A stretch of 52,276 nucleotides of DNA from Paenibacillus sp. BJ-4. GTDB taxonomy: Bacteria; Bacillota; Bacilli; Paenibacillales; Paenibacillaceae. Below the pieces are notes generated by a model. That model was not told the DNA's origin. It saw only the letters and a program-made list of their open reading frames with translations, and ran no database searches. The stretch is from assembly GCF_020404765.1 (NCBI RefSeq), contig NZ_JAIVEM010000040.1, forward strand, positions 1 to 52,276, given 5' to 3'. Position 1 is the stretch's first letter. Each line of letters opens with the position of its first letter. This document shows, one piece after another, positions 30,284-39,669 of this stretch. A program made the translations under genes and the position numbers.

Positions 30284-30988
30284 ATGACACCCCAAAACAT
30301 TCTATTTGTTGACGACAGCCCTATGGTTCTGTCCCTGCTAGAACGGACTTTAACGCAAGAAACATTCATCTTACATACCGCTCATACACCCAAAGAAGCC
30401 TTGCAGGTGCTGAAACAGCACCCCATTGACGTAGTGGTATCCGATCTGCTCATGCCTGGTCTGGACGGGATTACGTTCCTCCGTATGATTAAGAAGGACT
30501 ATCCGCATATCGTACGGATCATTTTGTCAGGTCACCTGCATACGCAGTCTATTTTATCAGCGATCAATCAAGTCGGCGTGTTCCGCTTTTTGACGAAACC
30601 ACTGGAGCTGGATAATGATACGCTGAAAAAGATACTATACGAGGCACTGGATCAGGCCCAGCTCAATCGAAACAGCCTGTATGCAGACCAAAATGTGGCT
30701 CACAGCTTGTCGGTATTTATAGACAGCATTCTGAATGCTCCGTATCGGCCTTATGTGCTGCTCAATGATCAGCATATTGTAACTGCTGTACACGCTGCGC
30801 TCGCTGAGCTGTATCCTGTAGGCAGCTCACTTCGTCATCCTGACGGTGGAGGTATTCAGTTAACTGCGCATTCACTGTATATACCGTATGAGGAGTCGGA
30901 ATCTTCCGATCTCGACCTGTACACGCTGGATACGCTGACTGTGGGCCATTCATCCTTACGTCTTATCCGCCTTAGCGAGATCGCCTGA
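30284..30988 (+). CDS. Response regulator with receiver and unknown C-terminal domain
   Basis: A 234-residue protein. The receiver (1-125) is complete: acidic pair Asp10-Asp11, phosphoacceptor Asp54 in VVSDLLMPG, Ser/Thr position LSG, Lys105 in LTKP. Its closest kin are RpfG-type receivers. The C-terminal 100 residues have no DNA-binding or HD-GYP motif; a small alpha/beta fold reminiscent of PAS is possible. ATG 30284 is used; the longer frame from 30038 runs through the opposite-strand gene. Its last 33 bases overlap the end of the convergent glycosyltransferase. The output is unknown. Confidence 0.8.
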   Translation: MTPQNILFVDDSPMVLSLLERTLTQETFILHTAHTPKEALQVLKQHPIDVVVSDLLMPGLDGITFLRMIKKDYPHIVRIILSGHLHTQSILSAINQVGVFRFLTKPLELDNDTLKKILYEALDQAQLNRNSLYADQNVAHSLSVFIDSILNAPYRPYVLLNDQHIVTAVHAALAELYPVGSSLRHPDGGGIQLTAHSLYIPYEESESSDLDLYTLDTLTVGHSSLRLIRLSEIA

Positions 30989-31867
30989 GTGACGGTTGCC
31001 GCCCTTTAATACGGCGGCAACCCCAATCACAGTCAGACATGTATACATCCACAGCATGCCTACCGTCAACAACGGGTGACGAATGTAGCTTTTCAAATTT
31101 CCCCATGTATACAGCACCGGACGGAAGAAGTACCAGCGTTCCAGTGCCTTTCGCAAGCCCTCCTTTTCGGATGACATCGTACGATCCATCACGGAAAAAT
31201 AGTAGGCTTTTTTACGTAATACATCATGCAGATATACCTTTTTTTCATCATGATATACCCGTGTAAATACCGCCCGGCGAATGACTCCGCCAGACTCTAT
31301 ATAGCGTAAGGTAGGCTGTATTTCTTCGAAGGCAATCTGCTCCGCATTAAAGCCGCCTGTCGATTCGTAAGCGCTCATTCGCCAGAAGCGTGCCGCTTCT
31401 ATGGAGCGTTTTCCCAGGGTTTCACCTGCGTTGTTAATTACATTTCGCTCGAAGACTTTCACTTTGGAAAAAAAATTGTCCGCTTCCGAATACGCCTCCT
31501 CAGGAACAACCAAGGCACCAATGTCCTGATGATCGTCAAAAAAGTCGATGCTCTGCTGGATCAAATGCTCGGCTAAAATCATATCGGAATCCAATACAAG
31601 TATGTATTCGGCACCCAAGCGTTCCGCTTCCTCAACCGCCCTGACCCTCGCGACTCCACGCTCTCCATGGGGAAGCTCCAATACCGTCACGGGTACTGAA
31701 CTTCCTGCCGACAGCGTACGAATCACCTCCACAGTCCGGTCATCCGAGCCATCATCGGCGATCACGATATGCAAGTCCTTGTAATTTTGCCCCATACAGC
31801 TTCGCAAACATGGCTCTATTGTCCGTTCATTATTGTATGTGGAGAAGAGAATGACCACTTTGTCCAC
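30956..31867 (-). CDS. Family 2 glycosyltransferase
   Basis: A 303-residue GT-A enzyme. The start (VVILFSTYNNERTIEPCLRS) and IADDGSDDRT show the nucleotide-sugar-binding fold; DSDMI is the metal-binding DxD. A C-terminal hydrophobic segment may anchor it to the membrane. The GTG start has GGAGGCGG upstream and lies inside the end of the next upstream gene (38-base overlap). Part of the polysaccharide operon. Confidence 0.86.
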   Translation of the reverse strand: MDKVVILFSTYNNERTIEPCLRSCMGQNYKDLHIVIADDGSDDRTVEVIRTLSAGSSVPVTVLELPHGERGVARVRAVEEAERLGAEYILVLDSDMILAEHLIQQSIDFFDDHQDIGALVVPEEAYSEADNFFSKVKVFERNVINNAGETLGKRSIEAARFWRMSAYESTGGFNAEQIAFEEIQPTLRYIESGGVIRRAVFTRVYHDEKKVYLHDVLRKKAYYFSVMDRTMSSEKEGLRKALERWYFFRPVLYTWGNLKSYIRHPLLTVGMLWMYTCLTVIGVAAVLKGGNRHSGDLAKADKT

Positions 31868-33053
31868 TCTGTTCCGCCTCCTCTGTCCAATTTCCCATCA
31901 ACTGCTCAAACGCAGCTGCCGTATGATCAAAATGAAATCTCAACGCATACTGATACGCCCGCTCACGAATGGCCATGTAGTCTTCGCCACCCTTCGCTGC
32001 TCTTTCCATCTGTTCAGATAATCCCCGGATGTCACCGTGAAAGCATAGATATCCGCTTTTTCCAAAATCCGTCGCATCCACCAAGCCGGGTGAATTGCTG
32101 ACAATGCTGGGAGTTCCAACGGCCGCCGCTTCGGTAATCGTCAGGCCCCAGCCTTCACGCAGGGATGGAAATACAAGGGCGTGGGCACGGCTCATCAGCT
32201 CCAGCTTATGCTCTGCTGAAACAAATCCGAAAAAGGTAATATCCGCTTGGGATTGTCCTTGCTTATCCGGCTCTCCGTAAGTCAATCCATATCGTTTCAT
32301 AATCGGCAATAATTGTTCTGCCACATACGTTTTATCGGTTTTCCCGGCAATCCACAATATAGCCTGCGGGAATTTTTTCTTGAGCCGCCCAAAGGCTTCA
32401 ACGACCAGATCAATCCCTTTATATTTCACAAAGCGCCCTGCGTACATAAAGGTCGGACTGGACTCCTTCGGTAAAAATTGTTCACGCGGCCAGTGATCAA
32501 ACTCAATGCCTTCCGGCAAGAGATGAACCCGATCCGGGTGAAAGCCCAGCTTAAGCAAATCATACCGGGTAGACGGGGAAACCGTGAGTGTTCGATCCGT
32601 GCGGGCCAGCTTAAGCATCAGCGGCTCCAGATGAAATCCGATCACATTTAGTGGAAATTTGGCATTTTCAAACCATATTTCCCTTGTTAGCTGATGTATA
32701 AAAAAGATCCGCTTGGATGCCTCCACCCAAAACCGGGTAAAGAACTGGTGCGTATTCGCCTGATTAATAACATAATCAATATGCTTGCGGTGACGGCGAT
32801 AATAACGCATGGCAAAATAAATCACGCTGTATATATTTCCTTTTCGGATATACGTAATTCCGTCTATGATTTCATGCTCGGGCAATCCCTCAAATTGGGG
32901 CGAAAAATGAATGAAGTGAAAGCGGCCTTGCTGTGAGCGTTTTAGCATCTCATGGGTGAAAACTTCTGCTCCTCCGCTTTTAGGTGAACGAATGTCACGC
33001 CAGGATAGCAATAAAACTACGGTTTTACCGTCCTGTTCATGGATTGTATTCAT
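31830..33053 (-). CDS. Family 4 glycosyltransferase
   Basis: A 407-residue GT-B enzyme. N-terminal GGAEVFTHEML is the acceptor-side loop, TVSPSTRYDLLKLG the linker, and REGWGLTITEAAAVGTPSI the E-x7-E donor motif. Retaining hexose transfer (often mannose from GDP-mannose) fits the nearby ManC. The ATG overlaps the flippase stop by 17 bases. Confidence 0.9.
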   Translation of the reverse strand: MNTIHEQDGKTVVLLLSWRDIRSPKSGGAEVFTHEMLKRSQQGRFHFIHFSPQFEGLPEHEIIDGITYIRKGNIYSVIYFAMRYYRRHRKHIDYVINQANTHQFFTRFWVEASKRIFFIHQLTREIWFENAKFPLNVIGFHLEPLMLKLARTDRTLTVSPSTRYDLLKLGFHPDRVHLLPEGIEFDHWPREQFLPKESSPTFMYAGRFVKYKGIDLVVEAFGRLKKKFPQAILWIAGKTDKTYVAEQLLPIMKRYGLTYGEPDKQGQSQADITFFGFVSAEHKLELMSRAHALVFPSLREGWGLTITEAAAVGTPSIVSNSPGLVDATDFGKSGYLCFHGDIRGLSEQMERAAKGGEDYMAIRERAYQYALRFHFDHTAAAFEQLMGNWTEEAEQSGQSGHSLLHIQ

Positions 33054-34302
33054 GGGCTGAATCCCCTCTTAGCTTTATTTTGAGCAAATAGATATAGGCA
33101 TCTACTACAAAGTAGAAAGATATGGCGCCATACACCACCAGCTCAGACAGTAAAAAATCGGAAGGCTTGTTGTGGGCCATATGAAAGGCTGCCAGTAAAG
33201 CCGCTGCTCCAGCGATTAAGCTGAACATAAATTTGCGTCTGCCCACCAATACATGCATATGAACAAAGAACAGCACGATGGAAAACAGCCAGTATACCCA
33301 TCCTCCCCATGGAATAAAAACTTCTGCCGACTGATAGGAAGACCCGAATAATACAGGAATAGAAGAGGGGAACACAAAGCTTGTACCTACATACACACAA
33401 ATGGCTGCCACAGCCATTAATCCGGCATACACAGCGATCAGCTTCCCCAAGGCTTGACGGTCATGACCATGCGCACCGAGCTTTGGAATAAATGCAGCGA
33501 TCAGACTGTACGAAACGTAATAGACCAATTGGCTGTACTTCAGCGCGATGGCATAGCTACTGGCCTGTTCCGGGAAATAATGCTGCACATACAGCATGTC
33601 AATGGAAATGCAAAACAAAATAAATAAGTTCGTTATGAGACTATCCGTAAAATCCTGACCTAGTGATTTCCATAGCCCGGAAGGTATACGTGTTCCACTG
33701 TGACTGAATAAGGATAAGCCCCGAGCCGAAACGATCCAGCCATGAAGCAGCGACAGTAACATTCCCCCACAGCTAGCCAGCAGCAGGGCTTCCAGCTTTA
33801 ACCCCAATGCGGCCAATACAAAAAACAGGCTAAGCTTTCCTAAAACCTCAATATAGTAGTTCACATTGAGCGCCAGCATGCGTTCCCTGCCCTGTAAATC
33901 TCCGCGGCACGAGCTCACGAGAATATGCAGCCCTACCAAGCCATACAGCATGAACAGCGGGCCGGATTGGACGCCTAATAGCGAGCGCAGCAACGGATGA
34001 AATATCACCAGCATGACTATGGCAAGCACGGTGAGCAACAAAGGAGCTTTTAGCAAGAGAGGACCAAGCGTTAGACTACGCAGCGGAAGCTTGTGGTCTC
34101 CCTTGGAGACCAGCTTGGCGGTTAGTAGCTGAATCGATAAGCCCAAAACGGACAACAGGGCAAAGAGGGCCAACAGCGCATTCGCCTGACCATAGGCTTG
34201 TCCAGTAAGATACCAGCTTGCTGCAATATGAAAGAAAAAATTAAATCCGTTCAGCAGCACATTAAATAAAGGAAACATCAACGGACGCAGTCGGTTGTTC
34301 AC
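33037..34302 (-). CDS. Polysaccharide flippase (Wzx/MATE-like)
   Basis: A 421-residue membrane protein with about 12 helices and little soluble sequence, as in Wzx lipid-linked-oligosaccharide flippases. It lies directly between two glycosyltransferase genes, four bases after the upstream one. It would move lipid-linked glycan units across the membrane. No Wzy polymerase or initiating transferase is seen in this window. Confidence 0.82.
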   Translation of the reverse strand: MNNRLRPLMFPLFNVLLNGFNFFFHIAASWYLTGQAYGQANALLALFALLSVLGLSIQLLTAKLVSKGDHKLPLRSLTLGPLLLKAPLLLTVLAIVMLVIFHPLLRSLLGVQSGPLFMLYGLVGLHILVSSCRGDLQGRERMLALNVNYYIEVLGKLSLFFVLAALGLKLEALLLASCGGMLLSLLHGWIVSARGLSLFSHSGTRIPSGLWKSLGQDFTDSLITNLFILFCISIDMLYVQHYFPEQASSYAIALKYSQLVYYVSYSLIAAFIPKLGAHGHDRQALGKLIAVYAGLMAVAAICVYVGTSFVFPSSIPVLFGSSYQSAEVFIPWGGWVYWLFSIVLFFVHMHVLVGRRKFMFSLIAGAAALLAAFHMAHNKPSDFLLSELVVYGAISFYFVVDAYIYLLKIKLRGDSAHEYNP

Positions 34303-34306
34303 GTTG

Positions 34307-35428
34307 TTATCTCACCCGCCGATCCAGCCGCCAAATATCAATAATGGAGCGCAGAAAACGAATGGAATCCTTCCAGACATGGATGTGCGATCCATCCCGG
34401 TCAATACACTTGACGGGTAGCTGGAGCACACGAAGCTGGAGTCGCTTGGCGATAAACATCATTTCCAAATCCAGAGCCAGCCCGAGCTGCTCCTTCAAAT
34501 GCGGAAACATCCGCTTCACCGCCACCGAGCTCATGACTTTAAGCCCTGTCTGGGAATCCACCACACCTGTCGGTAAAAACGGGCGGGAAACCATACGTTT
34601 GCCAAAGCTGACGATAGATCGTAATAAAGAGCGATTTTCGGCTGTCATATCCTTGGTTCCAATCACGACATCGTAGTAGCCCTGTCGAACCACGTTTATC
34701 ATTCTGGCAATATCCTCAATAAAAAAGGAATCGTCCGCGTCCACAAATACGTAATAATCCGCACCGATGGTTCGCATCCCTTCCAGATACGTTCCTGCCT
34801 TACGGGTATTGCGCCCCAATTCCTTGGTTTGAATCAAAGGATTAAGATTCTGATTAATCCGGTTGACGGACAAATCCGTTGCTGCCTTCAGCGCTTTGAT
34901 CAAGTCATTCGTGCCATCGTGGCTGCCATCATCAATGAGATAAATCGAGCCCTCTACAAGATGGCTGCGAATAAAAGCTTGCAGGCGTTCAGCAAATGCC
35001 TTGACGTGTACAAAACGCTGCTCCTCGTTATATACAGACAGAATGAAGGCAATATGCTGCCCTTTGGCCGAATACTCGGGGTAGAGCAAGCTTTGTATTT
35101 CTGACAGCATTTCCTCGTTGTCATTGGCTTGCCAAAATAGCAGGCGTAAACGGCCTATTCCTGTGATTTGCACCATATGCTGATCACTGAATGGGACCGT
35201 TACATCCGTTACCACTAACAGCGGCATTTGCGGAAATTGGCTACGGATCTGATTGGCTATCCGCACCGCCTTCTCCGGCTCCCTATAATCAATCAGGCAA
35301 CAACATGCGTTCTCATAAACTGAAGCTGCCTCAGGGTCTCTGCACTGTATAGATTGGTAAAAATGAATCACGTTGGGATAATCAATAGCCCTGTCATTAT
35401 CGCTAAAAATGGCTATAGGTCCCTGCAC
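34307..35428 (-). CDS. Family 2 glycosyltransferase with N-terminal receiver-like domain
   Basis: A 373-residue fusion. Residues 1-120 fold in a receiver-like pattern: acidic residues Asp10 and Asp12 after strand 1, Asp47 in CLIDYRE at strand 3, Thr74 in LLVVTDV at strand 4; the strand-5 lysine is missing. Residues 125-373 are a dolichol-phosphate-mannose-synthase-like GT-A enzyme with SVYNEE, DDGSHDGT and VDADDS (metal site). First gene of the polysaccharide operon. The enzyme half is sure; the receiver half is inference. Confidence 0.82.
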   Translation of the reverse strand: MQGPIAIFSDNDRAIDYPNVIHFYQSIQCRDPEAASVYENACCCLIDYREPEKAVRIANQIRSQFPQMPLLVVTDVTVPFSDQHMVQITGIGRLRLLFWQANDNEEMLSEIQSLLYPEYSAKGQHIAFILSVYNEEQRFVHVKAFAERLQAFIRSHLVEGSIYLIDDGSHDGTNDLIKALKAATDLSVNRINQNLNPLIQTKELGRNTRKAGTYLEGMRTIGADYYVFVDADDSFFIEDIARMINVVRQGYYDVVIGTKDMTAENRSLLRSIVSFGKRMVSRPFLPTGVVDSQTGLKVMSSVAVKRMFPHLKEQLGLALDLEMMFIAKRLQLRVLQLPVKCIDRDGSHIHVWKDSIRFLRSIIDIWRLDRRVR

Positions 35429-35837
35429 ACAAACCTCTCCTTTTCCTCCAGATGATTTTATTTTGTTGAAAAAGAATTAAAAATGTTTGCTTAGAGGGGT
35501 TAAATTAATATGCAAATCCTTCATATTTTCTTAACAAAATAGCTGACATACCATGATATATAAGGATATAAGGAAAGAAAAACCAACTTTATATTTTGTA
35601 AAAACAGAGTATTTAGCACTGATTCATTAGGACCAAAAATAACGAAATCATCTTATTTATCAATATTCATAATTAGTTCTTTATGATCAATAACGCAAAA
35701 ATTAATGGTTATTTTGTCGTAGATACATAAGCGAATAAAACATATTGCCATGACCATACTATGGTCAACATGTCATTTTTCGTCATGAATAACCCTAATG
35801 AACAATCATCAATACGAAGAGAAAGAAGGGTGTTAGT
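35429..35837. other. 409-base AT-rich gap between divergent polysaccharide and malate operons
   Basis: No open frame I can support. It must hold promoters for both divergent units. The malic enzyme side carries a strong 17-base palindrome at 35751-35767. No terminator or RNA gene is seen. Confidence 0.6.
35751..35767. promoter_or_regulatory. Palindromic candidate operator before malic enzyme
   Basis: TGACCAT-ACT-ATGGTCA is a perfect inverted repeat, 70 bases before the start codon. Malate genes in Bacilli are controlled by a response regulator (MalR) that binds upstream, but this site does not need to be that one. Regulator unknown. Confidence 0.5.
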
Positions 35838-37559
35838 ATGGAAGCATTTTATGTCAATCGGGACGGCTCATTATCCACCCCATTACGAGGCAAGGATGTG
35901 TTAGCGAACCCCCTTTTGAATAAAGGTGTCGCTTTTACAGAAGAAGAACGCAAAGAGCTGGGGCTGGAAGGAATCCTTCCTCCAACAGTCCTTTCACTGG
36001 AAAAACAGAGCGTACGAGCGTATCAGCAGTTTTTGGCACAACCCACCATGCTGCGTAAAAATGCTTCGCTCAACGACCTTCACAATCGAAATGTCGTACT
36101 ATACTATCGCTTGCTTACCGACCATTTGAGTGAAATGCTGCCTGTGGTCTACACACCTACGGTAGGAACCGCAATTCAAGAATATAGTCACGAGTACAAC
36201 CGTCCTGGGGGCGTATATTTGTCGATAGATAACCCGAACGGAATTGGACAGGCGTTCTATAATTCCGGTTTGAGTGGTGAGGATGTGGATCTGATCGTCG
36301 TGACGGATTCGGAAAGTATTTTGGGCATCGGTGACTGGGGTGTCGGGGGGATTAACATTGCGATTGGCAAGCTTGCTGTATATACAGCCGCAGCAGGCAT
36401 TCATCCCGGGCGGGTGCTGCCGATTGTACTGGATGTAGGCACGAATAATGAAAAGCTGCTGAATGATCCGCTCTACATCGGAAACCGCCATAAGCGGGTC
36501 CGCGGAGAAGCCTATAACCAGTTTATTGATACTTTTATCAATAAAACGCTAACACAGTTTCCGAAGGCGCTTTTGCATTGGGAAGATGTCGGCAGCGTAA
36601 ACGCACGCCATATTATAGGCAAATACGGTCAAAGCATTCTCACCTTTAACGATGACATTCAAGGCACAGGAGCTGTAACCCTGGCTGCGATTCTTTCGGC
36701 GGTAGGTGTTACCAAAATTCCGCTGCGTGAGCAAAAAGTGCTTGTCTTCGGACCGGGGGCCGCAGGCATTGGTAACGCTGACCAAATTCGGGGAGCTATG
36801 ATCGCGGACGGCCTTTCGGCGGAGGATTCATTTAAGCCATTTTGGGCCTTTGATTACCGCGGGCTGTTAACGGACGATATGGAAGATGTGCTGGAGTATC
36901 AGAAGCCGTATGTACGTAAAAAAGAGGAAGTCAGCTCATGGATGCGGTCTGATGACGGAAAAATACCGCTGCTTGAGGTCATTCGTCAGGTGAAGCCTAC
37001 GATATTAATAGGAACTTCCGGTGTGGGAGGTGCCTTTACTGAAGAAATTATCAAGGAAATGGCGAAGCATGTAGAACGCCCGATCATCATGCCCATGTCC
37101 AATCCTACAAACCTTGCCGAGGCGGTACCCGAGGATTTAATACGGTGGACCGATGGCAAAGCATTGATCGCTACCGGAAGTCCCTTTGAGCCCGTCACCT
37201 ATAACGGTACGAAATTTGAGATTGGACAGGCGAACAATGCTTTTGTATTCCCGGGTCTTGGTCTGGGCGCGATTGTGGTCAAAGCAAAAAGAATCACCCC
37301 TGCCATGTTTACAGCCGCAGCAGATGCCGTTGCCAATGCCGTAGATTCGAATGGGCCTGGCGGTGCGCTGCTTCCCCATATCCGCAAACTACGTGATGTC
37401 TCGTACGCGGTTGCGGTTGCGGTAGCAAAAGCCGCGATTCAGGATCAAGTGGCTCAGGCACACATTTCAGATGTTGAACAAGCCATTCGGAATGCGATGT
37501 GGAAACCGGAATATACGAGGATCAAAGCCGTGGAAAGTGCCTTACATCACCCTCACTAA
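35838..37559 (+). CDS. NAD-dependent malic enzyme
   Basis: Decarboxylates malate to pyruvate. The 573-residue length and motifs [44 protein letters not shown] and [11 protein letters not shown] (dinucleotide site) match the large MaeA/YwkA (SfcA) type. GAAGGGTG lies before ATG 35838. It is followed after 71 bases by an AEC carrier, the ywkA-ywkB pair of B. subtilis, which supports malate use. Confidence 0.95.
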   Translation: MEAFYVNRDGSLSTPLRGKDVLANPLLNKGVAFTEEERKELGLEGILPPTVLSLEKQSVRAYQQFLAQPTMLRKNASLNDLHNRNVVLYYRLLTDHLSEMLPVVYTPTVGTAIQEYSHEYNRPGGVYLSIDNPNGIGQAFYNSGLSGEDVDLIVVTDSESILGIGDWGVGGINIAIGKLAVYTAAAGIHPGRVLPIVLDVGTNNEKLLNDPLYIGNRHKRVRGEAYNQFIDTFINKTLTQFPKALLHWEDVGSVNARHIIGKYGQSILTFNDDIQGTGAVTLAAILSAVGVTKIPLREQKVLVFGPGAAGIGNADQIRGAMIADGLSAEDSFKPFWAFDYRGLLTDDMEDVLEYQKPYVRKKEEVSSWMRSDDGKIPLLEVIRQVKPTILIGTSGVGGAFTEEIIKEMAKHVERPIIMPMSNPTNLAEAVPEDLIRWTDGKALIATGSPFEPVTYNGTKFEIGQANNAFVFPGLGLGAIVVKAKRITPAMFTAAADAVANAVDSNGPGGALLPHIRKLRDVSYAVAVAVAKAAIQDQVAQAHISDVEQAIRNAMWKPEYTRIKAVESALHHPH

Positions 37560-37630
37560 TGCTTCATTTAGGACGGGGATGTATGTTCAGACAGGCAGGA
37601 TACGTCAGTTCAAGCAAGGAGAATCGATCT

Positions 37631-38584
37631 ATGAGTGTCGGACATATTCTTTACATTTTAGTGCCGATTTTTTTTGTTATTATTTTGGGATGGTTAGCAG
37701 GGCATTACAAAAGCTTCGATGCCTCTTCCTCCAAGGCCCTAAATGCGCTCGTCACCAAATTTGCGCTGCCTGCGCATCTATTCATCGGCATTACGACAAC
37801 GAACAGGAAAGCGCTCATCGAGCAATGGACATTCCTGCTGGCTCTGTTCATTGGCATTGTCGGTTTTTTTGCCGTTCTCCTTCTGCTGTCCCGCTTTGCG
37901 GGGAAGCAGTCGGTGAAGGATGCAGCTATGTTTGCTTTGAACTCGGCACAGCCGACCTTTGCTTTTATGGGCATTCCTGTGCTTGGAGCCATCTACGGCT
38001 CCTCAGCCGTGGCTATCCCTATTGCACTTACTGGAATCGTAGTCAATGCCGTCCTTGACCCGGCAGCTACGATTATAGCTACCGTAGCCAACCAGAATTC
38101 AGGCAAGGAACGGAACGGTCACTTCGGAAGACTGATCTGGGACTCCATTCTTCACGGTTTAAAGGAACCGCTGGCACTAGTCCCGCTGGTTGGTGTGGTT
38201 TTGACCTTGTTCGGCTTCCATTCACCGAATTTGTTGAACAAATCGTTTAATCAAATTGGTGACATTACATCCGGGGCCGCTTTATTTGCGGTTGGTGTGA
38301 CCATTGGGGTACGCAACATTAGCTTTAGCGTAAGCGCCTTTGCTATCGCGCTGTTAAAAACAATCGTACAGCCTTTATTGATGCTGCTGATTGCTTACCT
38401 ATGCGGTCTGTCGTCTGCCGATACCGTTAAGGCGGTTCTGCTCGTTTCCTTCCCGGGTTCAGCAGTCGCTGCTATGATCGCTACCCGTTTTGAAAGCCTG
38501 GAATCAGAAACCGCCTCCTCCTTTGTCATCAGTGCTGTCATCTCTCTCGTTACACTCCCTGTGCTAATTTCGTTATTGATGTAA
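37631..38584 (+). CDS. AEC-family carrier, probable malate (or malonate) permease
   Basis: A 317-residue protein with about ten membrane segments, as in auxin-efflux-carrier family members YwkB and MdcF. Start at ATG 37631 behind AAGGAG; longer frames from 37499 overlap malic enzyme and lack a ribosome site. Adjacent to malic enzyme, so malate is the likeliest substrate. The family also includes malonate carriers, and the mdc operon here has none. Confidence 0.86.
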   Translation: MSVGHILYILVPIFFVIILGWLAGHYKSFDASSSKALNALVTKFALPAHLFIGITTTNRKALIEQWTFLLALFIGIVGFFAVLLLLSRFAGKQSVKDAAMFALNSAQPTFAFMGIPVLGAIYGSSAVAIPIALTGIVVNAVLDPAATIIATVANQNSGKERNGHFGRLIWDSILHGLKEPLALVPLVGVVLTLFGFHSPNLLNKSFNQIGDITSGAALFAVGVTIGVRNISFSVSAFAIALLKTIVQPLLMLLIAYLCGLSSADTVKAVLLVSFPGSAVAAMIATRFESLESETASSFVISAVISLVTLPVLISLLM

Positions 38585-38695
38585 AATATTACCTGTTCAC
38601 TCCTGTTATTAGTGCCGCCCGATTTTGCCGGTTTTTGTCATATTCATGCCCCCCACGATTTAGTAGATTTCCCAATGGAATGAATTGAGGAAGGT
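38585..38695. other. Intergenic stretch between carrier gene and thi promoter
   Basis: Contains a weak GC-rich repeat (GCCGCCCG and CCGG) followed by TTTTTG that may end the malate operon. Nothing else is seen. Confidence 0.4.
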
Positions 38696-38724
38696 TTGAC
38701 ATAACGTATGAACGAATGTACAGT
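38696..38724 (+). promoter_or_regulatory. Promoter of the thiamin salvage operon
   Basis: TTGACA, 17 bases, TACAGT. It lies about 20 bases before the TPP aptamer. Confidence 0.65.
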
Positions 38725-38742
38725 AATAGTCAAAAGAATAGG

Positions 38743-38837
38743 AAGTCCACTAGGGGAGCCGCTTATGGCTGAGACAAGAACGTATCTTGGACCCTTTGAA
38801 CCTGATCTAGTTCGTACTAGCGTAGGAAAGTGGAGCC
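38743..38837 (+). promoter_or_regulatory. TPP riboswitch (THI element)
   Basis: The diagnostic blocks are in order: ACTAGGGGAGCC, GGCTGAGA, GGACCCTTTGAACCTGATC, and CTAGCGTAGGAAAGTGG. These form the three-way junction that binds thiamin pyrophosphate. The downstream genes are thiamin salvage genes, so the switch turns the operon off when TPP is plentiful. Confidence 0.95.
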
Positions 38838-38866
38838 TTCGTATATAAGGTCCCTCGTGTTTTTTT
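38832..38866 (+). terminator. TPP riboswitch terminator, first candidate
   Basis: GGA(G)CCTT pairs with AAGGTCC and is followed, after CTCGTG, by seven T residues. The distance from the aptamer fits a transcription-termination switch. Confidence 0.6.
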
Positions 38867-38887
38867 ATGCATTAGACCTATGATGAA

Positions 38888-38915
38888 GCCGCTCCAGTTT
38901 TCGGGGCGGCCTTTT
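38888..38915 (+). terminator. TPP riboswitch terminator, second candidate
   Basis: GCCGCTCC-AGTTTTC-GGGGCGGC followed by CTTTT is a GC-rich hairpin 65 bases before tenA. One G-U pair is needed. Confidence 0.6.
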
Positions 38916-38979
38916 GGCGTTGTTCCGAAACTGTCTTCTTACGGGACTTCCTGCTCTTCATTTTGTTGGAGGTGGGGAA

Positions 38980-39669
38980 ATGAGCTTTACACAAGAGCTT
39001 CGTCGGCAGGCGGATGGTATTTTTCAGGCGATTTTTGAGCATCCCTTTGTTAGAGGTATTGCCGAAGGAAGCTTGGCAAGGGAACAGCTGATTCACTATG
39101 TAAAACAGGACTTTGAATATTTAAATGCCTATATGCGGATTTACGGCATCGCGATCTCCAAATGCACGAGCCGGGAGGACATAGCTGCATTTAACGAACA
39201 GATCTCTTTTATCCTCCACAGCGAGATTCATCCGCATCAAAATTTCTGCGCTGTTGCAGGTGTGGCCTATGAAGAAATGCAGGGATATCCGCTCGCACCG
39301 TCTGCCCACCATTATATCCATCACATGCTGACGGTCGCACACGAGGGCAGTCTTGGCGAGATCATGGCTGTGCTGCTGCCGTGTCCGTGGACATATCTTG
39401 AGATTGGCCGCAGGCTGCTGGATGAGGTAAGACCGGACGAGTCCCATCCGTTCTATGAATGGATCAACTTCTACCAGTCTGAAAATCTAACAACCAAATT
39501 CCGAGAACGTGTGGATGCTTGGGCGGAAGGCGCAACGACTGCCGAGCGGGAGCGGATGATTGAGCATTTTATGCTAAGCTGCCAGCTGGAATATATGTTC
39601 TGGGATATGGCTTATAAGCAGGAAAACTGGCCGGTCCAGATGCAGGCCGCGGTGGGGTCAACGATATGA
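38980..39669 (+). CDS. tenA: Thiaminase II / aminopyrimidine aminohydrolase
   Basis: TenA recovers the pyrimidine part of degraded thiamin by hydrolysing aminopyrimidine. The 229 residues are mainly helical; the catalytic Cys is in [12 protein letters not shown], with the C-terminal EYMFWDMAY. Start at ATG 38980 with GGAGGTGGGG three to five bases upstream; the longer frame from 38914 overlaps the riboswitch terminator. First gene of the operon; stop overlaps thiM as ATGA. Confidence 0.92.
   Translation: MSFTQELRRQADGIFQAIFEHPFVRGIAEGSLAREQLIHYVKQDFEYLNAYMRIYGIAISKCTSREDIAAFNEQISFILHSEIHPHQNFCAVAGVAYEEMQGYPLAPSAHHYIHHMLTVAHEGSLGEIMAVLLPCPWTYLEIGRRLLDEVRPDESHPFYEWINFYQSENLTTKFRERVDAWAEGATTAERERMIEHFMLSCQLEYMFWDMAYKQENWPVQMQAAVGSTI

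Noticed and set aside
37471..38058. A 195-codon open frame across the end of malic enzyme and the carrier gene
   Set aside because: It runs in another frame over two well-supported genes, is rich in Cys and His, and has no ribosome site.
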